64,000 nt of DNA from Qipengyuania nanhaisediminis (GCF_900115585.1 NZ_FOWZ01000003.1:186001-250000); one strand, 5' to 3'; positions 1 to 8,799 are shown, counted from the stretch's first letter. The notes: generated by a model from the letters alone, not told the origin. Program-made: numbers and translations.

Positions 1-626
1 AGGGGCACTTCCACGATCATGCCGCGATAGGCGGGGACGACGGACGGCGCGAAGATCACCCCGTGAGTGAGCCCTGCATGGGCTTTCATTTCGGGGCGAT
101 GCTTGTGCGCCATGGAATAGCCATAGCTCTGCAAGGCAGGCGCGCCATCCTGCTCGAATTGCGCGATCATGGCCTTGCCGCCACCGGAATATCCGCTCGT
201 CGCGTTGATCGTGTACGGCCAGTCGGCAGGTAGCAGGCTCTGCTTCACGAGCGGGGCGACGAGCGCGAGGAAGCCGGTCGGATAGCAACCGGGATTGCTC
301 ACCCGCCGCGCATCGGCAACGCGTTCGCGGCCGACAAGCTCGGGGAAACCGTAACACCAGCCCTCGGCGGTGCGATGGGCGCTGGAGGCGTCGATGACGC
401 GGGTGCCGCCAACCGGATCGATCAGCTCGACAGCCTCGCGTGCGGCATCGTCAGGCAGACACAGGATGGCGACGTCCGCCTCGTTCAACGCCTCGCGTCG
501 TGCACCTGTGTCCTTGCGCCTCTCGTCGTCGAGAGTGATGAGTTCGAATTCGCGGCGACCTTCGAGACGCGCGGCGATCTCCAGGCCGGTGGTCCCGGCA
601 GCGCCGTCGATGAAGACCTTATGCAC
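1..626 (-). CDS. argC: N-acetyl-gamma-glutamyl-phosphate reductase, 3' end beyond window
   Basis: Third enzyme of arginine biosynthesis, reducing N-acetylglutamyl phosphate to the semialdehyde with NADPH in the cytoplasm. The reverse strand read from a GTG at 624-626 gives VHKVFIDGAAGTTGLEI, an N-terminal dinucleotide-binding loop, and further on SNPGCYPTGF, whose Cys is the catalytic nucleophile of the family. The short N-terminal domain without the usual insertions points to the compact type 2 ArgC. About 208 codons are visible; the C-terminal third runs off the left edge. The start overlaps the stop of the upstream SH3-like gene by 8 bases (GTGCATAA), so the two are likely translated together. 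Confidence 0.9.
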   Translation of the reverse strand, partial: MHKVFIDGAAGTTGLEIAARLEGRREFELITLDDERRKDTGARREALNEADVAILCLPDDAAREAVELIDPVGGTRVIDASSAHRTAEGWCYGFPELVGRERVADARRVSNPGCYPTGFLALVAPLVKQSLLPADWPYTINATSGYSGGGKAMIAQFEQDGAPALQSYGYSMAHKHRPEMKAHAGLTHGVIFAPSVVPAYRGMIVEVP

Positions 627-972
627 CGGTGTCGGGCGCGAGGGCGTTCATGCGGACATAGCCGCTCGGCCCTTCCGGTCCCTTGGTAATCCAGGCCCAG
701 TCGCCGGCCACGTCGAGCAATTCGACATCGCTGTTTGCCGCGAGAGTGGAGCCATCGTCCGCATCGTCGCGCATGGCCAGTTTCAGCACGGCGTCACTGG
801 CACCGATCGCACGTTTCACGGGAACGACATAATGCGCTGCCAGATAGCGACCGGCCAGCGCGATATGCGCCAGGTCGCCTCTGAGCGGCAGGGTGCCGGG
901 CGCAGGCCGATCCACCGGACCTTTCAGTCCGACAATACCGTCCGGCAGGGAATACTGTGCGTCTTCGCTCAC
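619..972 (-). CDS. Stand-alone bacterial SH3-like domain protein (NlpC/P60 N-terminal-like)
   Basis: A 117-residue protein starting at GTG (970-972). Residues about 38-112 (AGRYLAAHYVVPVKRAIG, then VELLDVAGDWAWITKGPEG and SGYVRMNAL) look like the N-terminal SH3b segment of the C40/NlpC-P60 endopeptidases that sphingomonads often carry beside a leucyl aminopeptidase. The Cys-His papain-like domain that should follow is absent: the gene stops and overlaps argC by 8 bases. There is no signal peptide. It sits 78 bases downstream of the M17 aminopeptidase on the same strand. It may be a reduced relict of a dipeptidyl-peptidase or a binding-only protein; the family link is from motif resemblance only. 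Confidence 0.6.
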   Translation of the reverse strand: MSEDAQYSLPDGIVGLKGPVDRPAPGTLPLRGDLAHIALAGRYLAAHYVVPVKRAIGASDAVLKLAMRDDADDGSTLAANSDVELLDVAGDWAWITKGPEGPSGYVRMNALAPDTGA

Positions 973-1050
973 GAAACCTGTCTGGCTTGATATTTGTTAC
1001 AAGCTCGGGCGCTTAGCCGCGCGCGCCCGTTCTCGCAAGACATGCGCCGG

Positions 1051-2439
1051 TCATGTCCCCGTATAGCGCGCTTTGAGCATGTGCCACGCAGCGCGCAGGC
1101 CATAGGCATCGCCGCCCTTGGGGCGTCCGGGCTTGGCAGCGGGTCGCCACGCGAAGGTATCGAAATGGGCCCAATCCAGTCCCTCGCCCACGAACTTGTC
1201 GAGGAAGAGACCGGCAACGCTGGCACCTGCAAAGGAATTGCCATGCGCATTGTTCGTATCGGCAATGTCGGATGCCAGCCATTCCTTGTAGGCGTCGGGA
1301 AGCGGCAGCCTCCACGGCTCGTCGTCGACACCCCGTCCGGCTTCGATCAGCGCGTCTGCCGTTTCGTCGCGGCGGGTCATGAGGGCCGGGTAATCGGGAC
1401 CGAGTGCCACGCGGGCCGCGCCTGTCAGCGTCGCGAAATCGAGGATCAGGTCGGGGTTCTCCTCGCTCGCCCGCGTCAGGGCATCGCCCAGGATCAGGCG
1501 GCCTTCCGCATCGGTATTGCCGATTTCCACCGTCAGTCCCTTGCGGGACGACAGCACGTCGCCGGGACGGAAGGCATTGCCTGCAATGGCATTTTCGACC
1601 GCGGGCACCAGCAGGTGCAGGCGGACGGGCAGCTTGCCGCCCATGATCAGCCCGCCGAGAGCCAGCGCGTGGGCGGCGCCGCCCATGTCCTTTTTCATCA
1701 GCTTCATTCCGGCTGCGCTCTTCACGTCGAGCCCGCCACTATCGAAGCAGACCCCCTTGCCGACGACGGCCAGCACCGGATCGCTTTCCTTGCCCCAGGT
1801 GAGGTGGATGAGACGCGGTGCGTGCTTGCGTTCGGCAGCGCGGCCGACTGCGTGGACCAAGGGATAGTCCTGCTCCAGCGCATCGCCGCGGACGACCTTG
1901 AGATCTGCGCCATGGGCCTTGGCGAGCTTTTCCGCCTGCGCTTCGAGCGAGGCTGGTCCCATGTCTTCGGCAGGCGTGTTGACCAGATCGCGCACGAGGC
2001 ACACGGCTTTCGCTTCCGCGATCGCGCCTTCGATACGTCCGGCCTGTTTGGTCAGGAGGATGCGCGGCCCGGTCGGGTTTTCCGGCTTCTTGTAGCGTTC
2101 GAACGTATATTGCGCCGTCTGCCAGCCATGCATGGCAGGTCCGGGCTCTCCCTCGGCGCGGCGATAGGTGCCTTCCGGCAGGACCTCGGCCAGCTTGGCC
2201 ATGCACCAGCTTGAAAGCTCGTCCGGGTTCGCTACACCGCCGACAGCAAACCATCCGTCACCATCGGGCACGATCGCGGTCTGGTAGCCGCCACCATCGA
2301 ATTTCTGCGCCTTCAGGGCCTCGCGTTGGCCTGCGGACAGTTTTTTCGCCCAATTTTCGAACCCGTCCTTGTTAACAAGGTGGATAAGCGTTGCGTCCTG
2401 GCCCTGGTCGGGCTGGATGAGAGCTGCGGTTTCGGCCAT
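1051..2439 (-). CDS. Leucyl aminopeptidase family protein (M17)
   Basis: Cytosolic dimetal exopeptidase of the M17 family (462 aa, slightly shorter than E. coli PepA). The catalytic domain has FDSGGLDVKSAAGMKLMKKD, whose Asp and Lys residues bind metal and substrate, and the family signature NTDAEGRL with its metal-binding Asp and Glu. The poorly conserved N-terminal 150 residues match the PepA/PepB N-domain position. It is the first gene of a minus-strand set with the SH3-like gene and argC, and is divergent from the DUF3298-type lipoprotein with only 44 bases between the two starts, so both promoters lie in or next to that gap. Confidence 0.93.
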   Translation of the reverse strand: MAETAALIQPDQGQDATLIHLVNKDGFENWAKKLSAGQREALKAQKFDGGGYQTAIVPDGDGWFAVGGVANPDELSSWCMAKLAEVLPEGTYRRAEGEPGPAMHGWQTAQYTFERYKKPENPTGPRILLTKQAGRIEGAIAEAKAVCLVRDLVNTPAEDMGPASLEAQAEKLAKAHGADLKVVRGDALEQDYPLVHAVGRAAERKHAPRLIHLTWGKESDPVLAVVGKGVCFDSGGLDVKSAAGMKLMKKDMGGAAHALALGGLIMGGKLPVRLHLLVPAVENAIAGNAFRPGDVLSSRKGLTVEIGNTDAEGRLILGDALTRASEENPDLILDFATLTGAARVALGPDYPALMTRRDETADALIEAGRGVDDEPWRLPLPDAYKEWLASDIADTNNAHGNSFAGASVAGLFLDKFVGEGLDWAHFDTFAWRPAAKPGRPKGGDAYGLRAAWHMLKARYTGT

Positions 2440-2483
2440 TGGTATTCACCCCGTACTAATTTGATCTCGGGCATGGAAATGAG

Positions 2484-3317
2484 ATGCGGCACCGCCTGTT
2501 CCTGATTTCACTCGCCCTGTCGAGTGCTGCTTGTACGCAATCGCCCGCCTTTACCGAGGTCCAGGACGATGCGCCTGCGGCTACGGCAAAAGCCAGCGCC
2601 GATGCCGCGCCGGCCAGTGACGCCGCGCCTGCCGCGGTGATCTTCGAGGACGATGCGCGCAACGGGGATGCGGCTCGCGAATTCGCTTACAGCTGGCCCG
2701 CGGAAGTGTCCGCTATTCCTGCGCTGGAAAAAATCCTGCGCAGCGAGCGGGACCAAGCGCTGGCCGAGCAAAAGGCAGAGTGGAAGCGCTCGCTGGCCGA
2801 GTTCGCCGGCGAGGATTGCGTGAGCTGCGTGGGCCGGGGCTATGAAGTCACGTGGAAGGTCGCTGCCGACATTCCCGGCTGGCTCAGCCTGACCCGCGAT
2901 ATGTATCTCTATACCGGCGGCGCGCACGGAATGTCCGGCCGCACCTCGCTGGTCTGGGACCGTGCTAATGGAGTCGGGATAAAAGGAGTGGAGCTTTTCG
3001 AATCCGCAGTGGCCCTTGAGAACGCGCTCGGCGCGAAGCTTTGCGCGACCCTCAACAAGGAACGCGAAGAGCGGCGCGGCAGCCCGGTCGATCCGCAAAG
3101 CGATGCGATATTCGAGGATTGCCCCAGTCTCGATGAAGCCAGCATCTTCATCGGCTCGTCCGACGGGAAGCATTTCGACCGCATCGGTATCTATTTCGGT
3201 CCCTATGTCGCGGGTCCATACGCCGAAGGCAGCTACGAGCTGGATTTTCCCGTCACCGCATCGGTGCTCGACGCAGTGAAGCCCGCCTATGCCGCAGCGT
3301 TTCGCGTCCGCAACTGA
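2484..3317 (+). CDS. DUF3298/RsiV-like lipoprotein
   Basis: A 277-residue secreted lipoprotein. The N-terminus MRHRLFLISLALSSAAC is a short signal peptide with lipobox and Cys17. An Ala-rich spacer follows to about residue 60. The folded part carries the DUF4163/DUF3298 pair: residues about 115-160 include LTRDMYLYTGGAHGMSG, the characteristic YTGGAHG turn of DUF3298, found also in the extracellular domain of RsiV. No membrane helix or sigma-factor-binding domain is present, so it is not an anti-sigma factor. Role unknown; probably periplasmic or on the outer membrane. Confidence 0.8.
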   Translation: MRHRLFLISLALSSAACTQSPAFTEVQDDAPAATAKASADAAPASDAAPAAVIFEDDARNGDAAREFAYSWPAEVSAIPALEKILRSERDQALAEQKAEWKRSLAEFAGEDCVSCVGRGYEVTWKVAADIPGWLSLTRDMYLYTGGAHGMSGRTSLVWDRANGVGIKGVELFESAVALENALGAKLCATLNKEREERRGSPVDPQSDAIFEDCPSLDEASIFIGSSDGKHFDRIGIYFGPYVAGPYAEGSYELDFPVTASVLDAVKPAYAAAFRVRN

Positions 3318-3359
3318 CGGACCTCGCAATTTGCGCGCATCATCGCTACATGGGCGCGC

Positions 3360-4190
3360 ATGACCGAATATCAGGTAATCGAGAGCGACCAGACCGTCTA
3401 TCGTGACGGCACGATCAAGCTGCACGGAGCGGAAGGCTTCGAGGGCATGCGCAAGGCTGGACGGCTGGCTGCGGAAATCCTCGACGAATTGACCGGTTTC
3501 GTGAAGCCCGGCGTCACCACCGGCGAGATCGACGACCTCGTGCGCACCATGACGCTCGATGGCGGCGCGGTTCCTGCGACCATGGGCTATCGCGGTTATG
3601 CGCATAGCTGCTGCACCTCGATCAACCACGTGATCTGCCATGGCATCCCGAGTGAAAAGGCGCTCAAGGATGGCGACATCGTCAATGTCGACGTGACCCC
3701 GCTGCTCGACGGCTGGCACGGCGATACCAGCCGGATGTTCTTCGTCGGCGACGTGCCGCTCAAGGCGCGCAAGCTGGTCGACGTGACTTACGAATGCCTC
3801 ATGCTCGGCATCGAGGCCGCCTCGAAGCCCGGCGCGCGGCTGGGCGATATCGGTGCGGTCATCGAATCGCATGCGCGCCAGCACCGCTATGGCGTGGTGC
3901 AGGAATTTTGCGGGCACGGTCTCGGCCGCCTGTTCCACGATGCGCCCGAGGTGATCCACACCGGCCGCATGGGCACGGGTCCGGAACTCAAGCCCGGCAT
4001 GTTCTTCACCATCGAACCGATGATCAATCTCGGCCGCCCGCACGCGAAGCTGCTGCGTGACGGCTGGACCGCGGTAACGCGCGACAAGTCGCTTTCGGCC
4101 CAGTTCGAACACTCGATCGGGATTACCGAAAACGGGGTGGAGATCTTTACCGAAAGCCCCAAGGGCCTCCACAAGCCGCCTTATTCGTAA
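3360..4190 (+). CDS. map: Methionine aminopeptidase, type I
   Basis: Removes the initiator Met from nascent proteins; cytoplasmic metalloenzyme. 276 aa, the usual type I length with a short N-terminal extension. The five metal ligands of the M24 fold are visible: Asp in NVDVTPL, Asp in HGDTSRMF, His in GHGLGRLFH, Glu in FTIEPM and Glu in EHSIGITENG; the substrate His lies in CHGIPSE. Start chosen at the ATG at 3360, 42 bases after the lipoprotein stop; the ATG at 3350 is in another frame. It converges on ccmB. Confidence 0.96.
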   Translation: MTEYQVIESDQTVYRDGTIKLHGAEGFEGMRKAGRLAAEILDELTGFVKPGVTTGEIDDLVRTMTLDGGAVPATMGYRGYAHSCCTSINHVICHGIPSEKALKDGDIVNVDVTPLLDGWHGDTSRMFFVGDVPLKARKLVDVTYECLMLGIEAASKPGARLGDIGAVIESHARQHRYGVVQEFCGHGLGRLFHDAPEVIHTGRMGTGPELKPGMFFTIEPMINLGRPHAKLLRDGWTAVTRDKSLSAQFEHSIGITENGVEIFTESPKGLHKPPYS

Positions 4191-4210
4191 GCGCCCTCAG
4201 TCGCCGGGCG

Positions 4211-4282
4211 CAGTGCGTCCGCACTGCTTGGCTACCTCGCAATGGCTCGGGCGGGCGGTCGCCCTTGCGACACTGCGTGTCG
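4211..4282. repeat. Cluster of three hairpins between convergent map and ccmB
   Basis: Three consecutive perfect inverted repeats fill the gap between map and ccmB: CAGTGCG-TC-CGCACTG (4211-4226), GGGCG-GT-CGCCC (4253-4264) and CGACAC-TGC-GTGTCG (4268-4282). There is no T-run. They could act as a bidirectional transcription end for the two converging genes. The look of the block, with several palindromes around CTCGGGCGG, also suggests a dispersed intergenic palindromic element; that part is inference and cannot be tested within this window. Confidence 0.55.
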
Positions 4283-4291
4283 TAGGTCCCG

Positions 4292-4951
4292 TCAGCTTTC
4301 GCGCGCTGCCTTGATCGCGGCACCTGCTGCCAACGGGGCGAGTGCACATAGCCCAAGACTGATTGCTGCCGTCAGCAACAGGCCGCTCGGGTCCGGGCGG
4401 GCCAGCGTGCCCGCGCCGAAAATCAGGATCGGCACTGCCAGCGGGATAACCATCAGACCGGCCAGCGCAGCGCCACCCCTGAGGCTGGCAGTCAGGGCTG
4501 CGACCGCAAGGCCCACTGCAGCAAGGCCGGGCGTCCCGGCCAGCAGGCCCAGCAGCACGGTGCGGGTGGTCTCTCCCGAAAGGCCGAGCAACGCCGCTGC
4601 GGGCAGCGTTGCGACCAGCAGCAGCGGCGCAAAGGCCAGCCAGTGCGCGAAAAGGCGCGACAGCATGGCCCATTCCTCGGCAACGCCGCGCAGGGCGAGC
4701 TGGTCGAAGACACCGGCTTCCAGATCGCCCGACACAAGCTTCTCCAGCGGCAGGATCGCAGCCAGCAGGGCAGCCACCCAGATGACGCCGCCACCGGTAC
4801 GGGCCAGCAATTGCGCATCGGGGCCGACAGCGAATGGGTAAAGCATGGCGACGGCGAGGAAGAAAAGGAGCGGAAGGACACCCGCTCCGCCGCGACCACC
4901 GGGCAGCAGCAGGCCGAGATCGCGGCGAAGGAGAGTGGCGAGAGCGCTCAT
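4292..4951 (-). CDS. ccmB: Heme exporter protein B (membrane subunit)
   Basis: Integral membrane partner of CcmA in the CcmABCD system that handles heme for cytochrome c maturation. 219 aa, the family norm, with about six hydrophobic segments. The N-terminal ALATLLRRDLGLLLPGGRGG and the central VSGDLEAGVFDQLALRG are typical for CcmB. Its ATG overlaps the ccmA stop as ATGA (4948-4951), so both subunits are coupled. No other ccm genes are in the window. Confidence 0.9.
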   Translation of the reverse strand: MSALATLLRRDLGLLLPGGRGGAGVLPLLFFLAVAMLYPFAVGPDAQLLARTGGGVIWVAALLAAILPLEKLVSGDLEAGVFDQLALRGVAEEWAMLSRLFAHWLAFAPLLLVATLPAAALLGLSGETTRTVLLGLLAGTPGLAAVGLAVAALTASLRGGAALAGLMVIPLAVPILIFGAGTLARPDPSGLLLTAAISLGLCALAPLAAGAAIKAARES

Positions 4952-5529
4952 GCCGCGTACTCGGCGAGGTCGATGGTCCTTACGTCAGGCAGGGCCATCG
5001 CCTGGTGCGATGCCACCACTGCAATACCTCCGGTATCGCAGTGCTGCGCCACCAGCGTTTCCACGCTCGCGACGGCCTGCGCGTCCAGGCCGTTCAACGG
5101 CTCGTCTAGCAGCCAGATCGGACAATTGCCATTGAGCAGGCGGGCAAGGGCCGCACGCTTTTTCTGACCGGTCGAAAGGTAACGAACGGGCACATCCATG
5201 AGGGGGCCCAGCTGCAACAGGTCGAACGCGCGTCCCGGATCGCGGCACCCGTCGAGTTTCTCGTAAAAAGCGAGCGCCTTGCCCAGCGACAGGTTCTGGT
5301 CGAGCGCCAATCGCTCGTCGACCAGGCCCATTGCGCCATCGCTTTCCACGGTTCCGGCGAAGGGGCGCAGCAGGCCGGCGAGGATGCGGATCAGGCTCGA
5401 CTTGCCGATCCCGTTTGCGCCCGCGATGTGGATGGCGCTGCCGGAGATGGCCTCGAACGACAGCGCGCGGAACAGCAGCCGCTCGCCGCGGCGGCAGGCG
5501 AGGTCGGATGCTGCTAGGCGCGCTTGCAT
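4948..5529 (-). CDS. ccmA: Heme exporter ATP-binding protein
   Basis: ABC ATPase subunit of the cytochrome c maturation exporter. 193 aa from the ATG at 5527-5529 (MQARLAASDLACRRGERLLF); an open frame extends upstream but would run across the divergent pterin dehydratase. Walker A is GANGIGKSS, the signature is YLSTGQKKRAAL (LSTGQ in place of LSGGQ, normal for CcmA) and Walker B is IWLLDEPLNGLD. It overlaps ccmB by 4 bases and diverges from the gene at 5584. Confidence 0.93.
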   Translation of the reverse strand: MQARLAASDLACRRGERLLFRALSFEAISGSAIHIAGANGIGKSSLIRILAGLLRPFAGTVESDGAMGLVDERLALDQNLSLGKALAFYEKLDGCRDPGRAFDLLQLGPLMDVPVRYLSTGQKKRAALARLLNGNCPIWLLDEPLNGLDAQAVASVETLVAQHCDTGGIAVVASHQAMALPDVRTIDLAEYAA

Positions 5530-5583
5530 GGGCGGGAGCGATAGGCAAAAGCGCTGCCAGCGACAAGCAGGAGAGATTCGCAA

Positions 5584-5880
5584 ATGGGTTCCGTCGAACA
5601 GCTCACCCAGGAAGAACGCGACAGCTGGCTGCGGGCATTGCCTGACTGGTCGCTGGCGCGCGACGGCGACGCGATCGAGCGCAAGTTCGAATTCGACGAC
5701 TTTTCCAAGGCCTTCGCATTCATGACCCGTGTCGCGATGATCGCCGAGACGCGCGACCACCATCCCGAATGGTTCAACGTCTACAACCGCGTGGAGATCA
5801 CGCTGACCACGCATGACGCAGGCGGATTGAGCCTGCGCGACGTGAAAATGGCCCGCAAGATCGACGCGCTACTCGCCTAG
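5584..5880 (+). CDS. phhB: 4a-hydroxytetrahydrobiopterin dehydratase
   Basis: Pterin-4a-carbinolamine dehydratase, which recycles the pterin cofactor of phenylalanine hydroxylase. 98 aa, full length. The signature is complete: the His pair in [16 protein letters not shown] and the downstream [11 protein letters not shown]. An AGGAGAG ribosome site lies 9 bases before the ATG. No phenylalanine hydroxylase is in the window, but tyrosine breakdown genes (maiA, fahA) lie at 58-59.7 kb. Its last 12 bases overlap the 3' end of the convergent esterase gene. Confidence 0.95.
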   Translation: MGSVEQLTQEERDSWLRALPDWSLARDGDAIERKFEFDDFSKAFAFMTRVAMIAETRDHHPEWFNVYNRVEITLTTHDAGGLSLRDVKMARKIDALLA

Positions 5881-6906
5881 ATTGCCTTCGCGCGGCGTCG
5901 GGCCGAGCTCCAGCAACAAGCAGCGGTAATAGATCGCCTCGCGGGCCCGCTCCGCCGTGCCTGGCGTCATCGCGATGCTGTTTTCGCGCGTGCATTCCTG
6001 TTCGAGAAGCGCATTTTCCTCGGCACTGCGCTCCCTGATTTCCGGGCCGCCGATGAGCGGATAGCTGCGATATTCGCGGCTGGGCGTGCCGTAGAGGGCG
6101 CGGAAAGCGTCGAGGGCCATCGGGTGATAGAGCGTTCCGTGGGTCTCGCTTTCGCCGGCATCGATGAAGGTCCATGTCAGGTTTTCGGGAGCATGCAGCC
6201 GTAGTGCGGCGATCAGGTGCTCGGTCCCCTCGCGGTGCCAGTCGCCTTCGTTGGCGGTCGAAAGATACAGCCGTTTTGCACCGGAGCCCATGGTCTCAAG
6301 GTAGCCACCGGCTTCGCGGCCATACTTCATCTTTTCCCACCACATGCTTGGCGAAATGGCGATGTAATCGTCGAACAGCGCCGGCTCTTCGAGCAGCGTT
6401 TCCACCACGAACAGCGCGGCGAGAGATTCTCCCATGATTGCATCGCGTCCATCGGTGCGGAACTGCGCTTCGACCATCGGCTTGAGTTCTTCCTTCAGGA
6501 AGCGCCGGTAGTCCGCCGAACCACCGGGGGTGGCCCTCAAGGCCTCTTCATATGGCGCGGGATCGGCAGCGGGAGGCGAAAGTTCGTGCCTGCGGTTCAC
6601 GCTCTGGATGCCAACCAGGATGAAAGGCTCGAACGAATAATTCATCTCGCGGCTCTGCGCGATGCCGGCGATGTGAGCGAAGTCCTGCTCCGGTCCGCCA
6701 TCGAGGAGGTACACGACGGGAAAAGCGCGCTCCGGCTCGACATCGTACTCGGCCGGCAAACGCACAGTTATCTTGCGCGTGCCTTCTTTCAGTATCGCGC
6801 TTTCGAGCGTGTAGGTCTGGCCGAGGACATAGGGCTCGGCCTCGGTGAGCTGGGCGCTAACGGGCGTGGCAAGCAGCAGCGCTGCCAGCGACAGGATAAC
6901 TCGCAT
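5869..6906 (-). CDS. Secreted alpha/beta hydrolase, esterase D-like
   Basis: A 345-residue putative esterase with a cleavable signal peptide ([19 protein letters not shown]), so periplasmic or exported. The family core is [13 protein letters not shown] (oxyanion region), the nucleophile elbow IMGESLAAL with Ser in GESLA (the usual last Gly is Ala), [10 protein letters not shown], and a C-terminal SETHGT that supplies the His. This resembles the IroE/esterase D branch that hydrolyses esters such as ferric-siderophore lactones, but the substrate cannot be told. Last gene of the alkA-SDR-esterase run, 12 bases after the SDR stop. Confidence 0.78.
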   Translation of the reverse strand: MRVILSLAALLLATPVSAQLTEAEPYVLGQTYTLESAILKEGTRKITVRLPAEYDVEPERAFPVVYLLDGGPEQDFAHIAGIAQSREMNYSFEPFILVGIQSVNRRHELSPPAADPAPYEEALRATPGGSADYRRFLKEELKPMVEAQFRTDGRDAIMGESLAALFVVETLLEEPALFDDYIAISPSMWWEKMKYGREAGGYLETMGSGAKRLYLSTANEGDWHREGTEHLIAALRLHAPENLTWTFIDAGESETHGTLYHPMALDAFRALYGTPSREYRSYPLIGGPEIRERSAEENALLEQECTRENSIAMTPGTAERAREAIYYRCLLLELGPTPREGNLGE

Positions 6907-6918
6907 GATTGTGGGTCC

Positions 6919-7725
6919 TTACTGGCCGAGGGGGCGGGCCGACTGGCGTGTCTGCTTGCGCACGCGGCCGGGCATCCAGCGCGATCCGAAAGCGATACGC
7001 TTTGCCGTCTTGCCGACGGTCGTGTGAAGTTTGTCGCCGTGCACCGCATCCCACGCTGCCTGCGCAACCTCGACCACCGGAGTGATCTCGAGCCCTGCGT
7101 CCTTCACGCGCTGGCGAATGCCCTCGTTGCTCTGTGCATTGGGTGTGTGATCGAGCAGCGGCGTGTCGATAAAGCTCGGCATGATCGAGCGGACGTTGAT
7201 ACCGTCTTCCGCCCATTCGCCATCGAGGCTTTCGGTAATCGCCCGCACGCCGAACTTGGTCGCGGAATAGACGCTTGCGCCGGGCGTGCCGTAGATCCCG
7301 GCAGCGCTCGCGGTGTTGAGCAGGCATGATCCCGGAGCGGTCTTCTTGAGATGCGGATAGGCTGCCTGCGCGCCGAAAAGGACGCCCTTCAGGTTGATGT
7401 CGAGGCATCTCTCGATCTCGGCTGTCGAGTTTTCCATCAGCGATCCGCCGAGCGGAATGCCCGCGTTGTTGGCCAAAACGTCGATCCGGCCACCGCTCGC
7501 GGTGGCAAAGCCGTCGAGTGCGTGGTCCCATGCCTCGCGATCACGCACGTCGAACTTGTGGGCGAAGGTGAACCCGTTCTCGATCAGGGATAGCGTCTCG
7601 TCCATGCCTGCCTGGTCGATATCGCCAAGGCCCACGAACCAGCCTTCATCCGCGAATTTCAGCGCGATCGCGCGGCCGATGCCAGATCCGCCACCCGTGA
7701 TGAAAATCGCTTTGCGTTCGCTCAT
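6919..7725 (-). CDS. Short-chain dehydrogenase/reductase
   Basis: Classical SDR, 268 aa, NAD(P)-dependent oxidoreductase of unknown substrate. Visible are the cofactor loop FITGGGSGIGRAIA, NNAG, the catalytic Ser in LLNTASAAG, and YSATK (Tyr and Lys of the active site). Asp in GLGDIDQAG at the end of beta 2 favours NAD over NADP. Start set at the ATG at 7723-7725, preceded by a strong GGGAGGGAGAG ribosome site; the frame is open further upstream but overlaps alkA. It is the middle gene of a three-gene minus-strand run. Confidence 0.9.
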   Translation of the reverse strand: MSERKAIFITGGGSGIGRAIALKFADEGWFVGLGDIDQAGMDETLSLIENGFTFAHKFDVRDREAWDHALDGFATASGGRIDVLANNAGIPLGGSLMENSTAEIERCLDINLKGVLFGAQAAYPHLKKTAPGSCLLNTASAAGIYGTPGASVYSATKFGVRAITESLDGEWAEDGINVRSIMPSFIDTPLLDHTPNAQSNEGIRQRVKDAGLEITPVVEVAQAAWDAVHGDKLHTTVGKTAKRIAFGSRWMPGRVRKQTRQSARPLGQ

Positions 7726-7747
7726 GTCTCTCTCCCTCCCGCGCCCG

Positions 7748-8365
7748 TCAAAGCGCGGCATTGTTGTAGGTGTGCCATGTGAAAATGGCCATGGCTCCGC
7801 GATAGGGACGCCATTGTTCGCCCAACTCGCGGGTGTGTTTCTCGCTCGGACGCTCGGGCAAGCCAAGCAGGCGTCCCACCGCTTCCTGGACTGCCAGATC
7901 TCCTGCGGGCCAGATGTCCTGCCGACCTTCTGCGAACAGCAGGTAGATCTCGGCCGACCAGCGTCCGATGCCCTTGATGCGGACCAGTTCGGCGATGGCT
8001 TCCTCGTCATCCTGCGGTAGGCTCTCCAGGTCGAGTTCCCCACTCTCGACGAGTTCGCACAGCGACCTCGCATACCCCTGTTTCTGGCGCGAAAGCCCGC
8101 ACGCCCTCAATGTATCGAAGTCGCGGTCGAGCAGTTCGCGCGCCGCCATGTCCTCGCCCAGTTCCGCCTCCAGTCTGTTCCAAACCGAGGCTGCCGCAGC
8201 GACGCTGACCTGCTGTCCCACGATGGTGCGAAGCAGGGTGCGATAGCCGGTCGGGCGGATGCGTTCTTCCGGATAGCCGCAGCGCTCAAGAGCCGCTGCT
8301 ACCACCGCGTCCTTTACGGCCACGGCATCGAGATGCTCGCGCAGTTGCGAATTGGTCAGGCCCAC
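7748..8365 (-). CDS. alkA: DNA-3-methyladenine glycosylase II
   Basis: Base-excision repair glycosylase of the HhH-GPD superfamily removing alkylated purines. 205 aa if translation begins at the GTG at 8363-8365 (VGLTNSQLREHL), with GGGAG some 15 bases upstream; any longer start would run into the divergent ferredoxin gene. The hairpin is IKGIGRWSAEIYLLF and the catalytic Asp is in IWPAGDLAVQEAVG. TIVGQQVS is also typical. The N-terminal TBP-like domain of E. coli AlkA is missing, as in short bacterial homologues. First gene of the run with the SDR and esterase. Confidence 0.88.
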   Translation of the reverse strand: MGLTNSQLREHLDAVAVKDAVVAAALERCGYPEERIRPTGYRTLLRTIVGQQVSVAAAASVWNRLEAELGEDMAARELLDRDFDTLRACGLSRQKQGYARSLCELVESGELDLESLPQDDEEAIAELVRIKGIGRWSAEIYLLFAEGRQDIWPAGDLAVQEAVGRLLGLPERPSEKHTRELGEQWRPYRGAMAIFTWHTYNNAAL

Positions 8366-8446
8366 CTTGCGCTTCCGCTCCCTATTGAATAGCAGCGCAA
8401 CGCATAGGGCCCGTTTGGCGGGCGAGGCAACAAGGATACGCAATCG

Positions 8447-8764
8447 ATGCCCAAGCTGATCGTCACCACCCGCGAAGGCGAGACGAGCGAGATCGAAGTC
8501 GAAGACGGCCTGACCGTTATGGAAGCCATTCGCGACAACGGCTTCGACGAATTGCTGGCACTGTGCGGCGGCTGCTGCTCGTGTGCGACCTGCCACGTCC
8601 ATGTCGATCCCGCCTTTCAGGACAAGCTTCCCGAGATGAGCGAAGACGAGGACGACCTGCTGGAATCGACCGAGCACCGCGTCGAGACTTCGCGCCTTTC
8701 GTGCCAGATTCCCTTCACCGGAGAACTGGACGGGTTGAAGGTTACTATCGCCCCTGAAGATTGA
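8447..8764 (+). CDS. 2Fe-2S ferredoxin, adrenodoxin/FdxB type
   Basis: Small electron carrier of 105 aa. The cluster ligands follow the vertebrate-type spacing: Cys40, Cys46, Cys49 (in [10 protein letters not shown], with two extra Cys at 43 and 44) and Cys86 in SRLSCQIPF. The acidic stretch [12 protein letters not shown] matches the partner-docking helix. Such ferredoxins donate electrons to cytochrome P450s or act in Fe-S assembly; no P450 is adjacent. Divergent from alkA. Confidence 0.93.
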   Translation: MPKLIVTTREGETSEIEVEDGLTVMEAIRDNGFDELLALCGGCCSCATCHVHVDPAFQDKLPEMSEDEDDLLESTEHRVETSRLSCQIPFTGELDGLKVTIAPED

Positions 8765-8774
8765 TGTTGTTTGC

Positions 8775-8799
8775 GAGGTAGGTCGGCCGCGCCTACCTC
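8775..8799. terminator. Hairpin between ferredoxin and cysteine synthase-like gene
   Basis: GAGGTAGG (8775-8782) pairs perfectly with CCTACCTC (8792-8799) around a 9-base GC-rich loop. It starts 11 bases after the ferredoxin stop and ends 8 bases before the next ATG, where a ribosome site would be expected. No T-run follows. It may end or attenuate transcription, or mask the start of the following gene. Confidence 0.45.

Noticed and set aside
2508-4172. 554-codon minus-strand frame covering the DUF3298-type lipoprotein and map
   Set aside because: It spans two real plus-strand genes and their intergenic gap, has no domain and is explained by codon-position bias.
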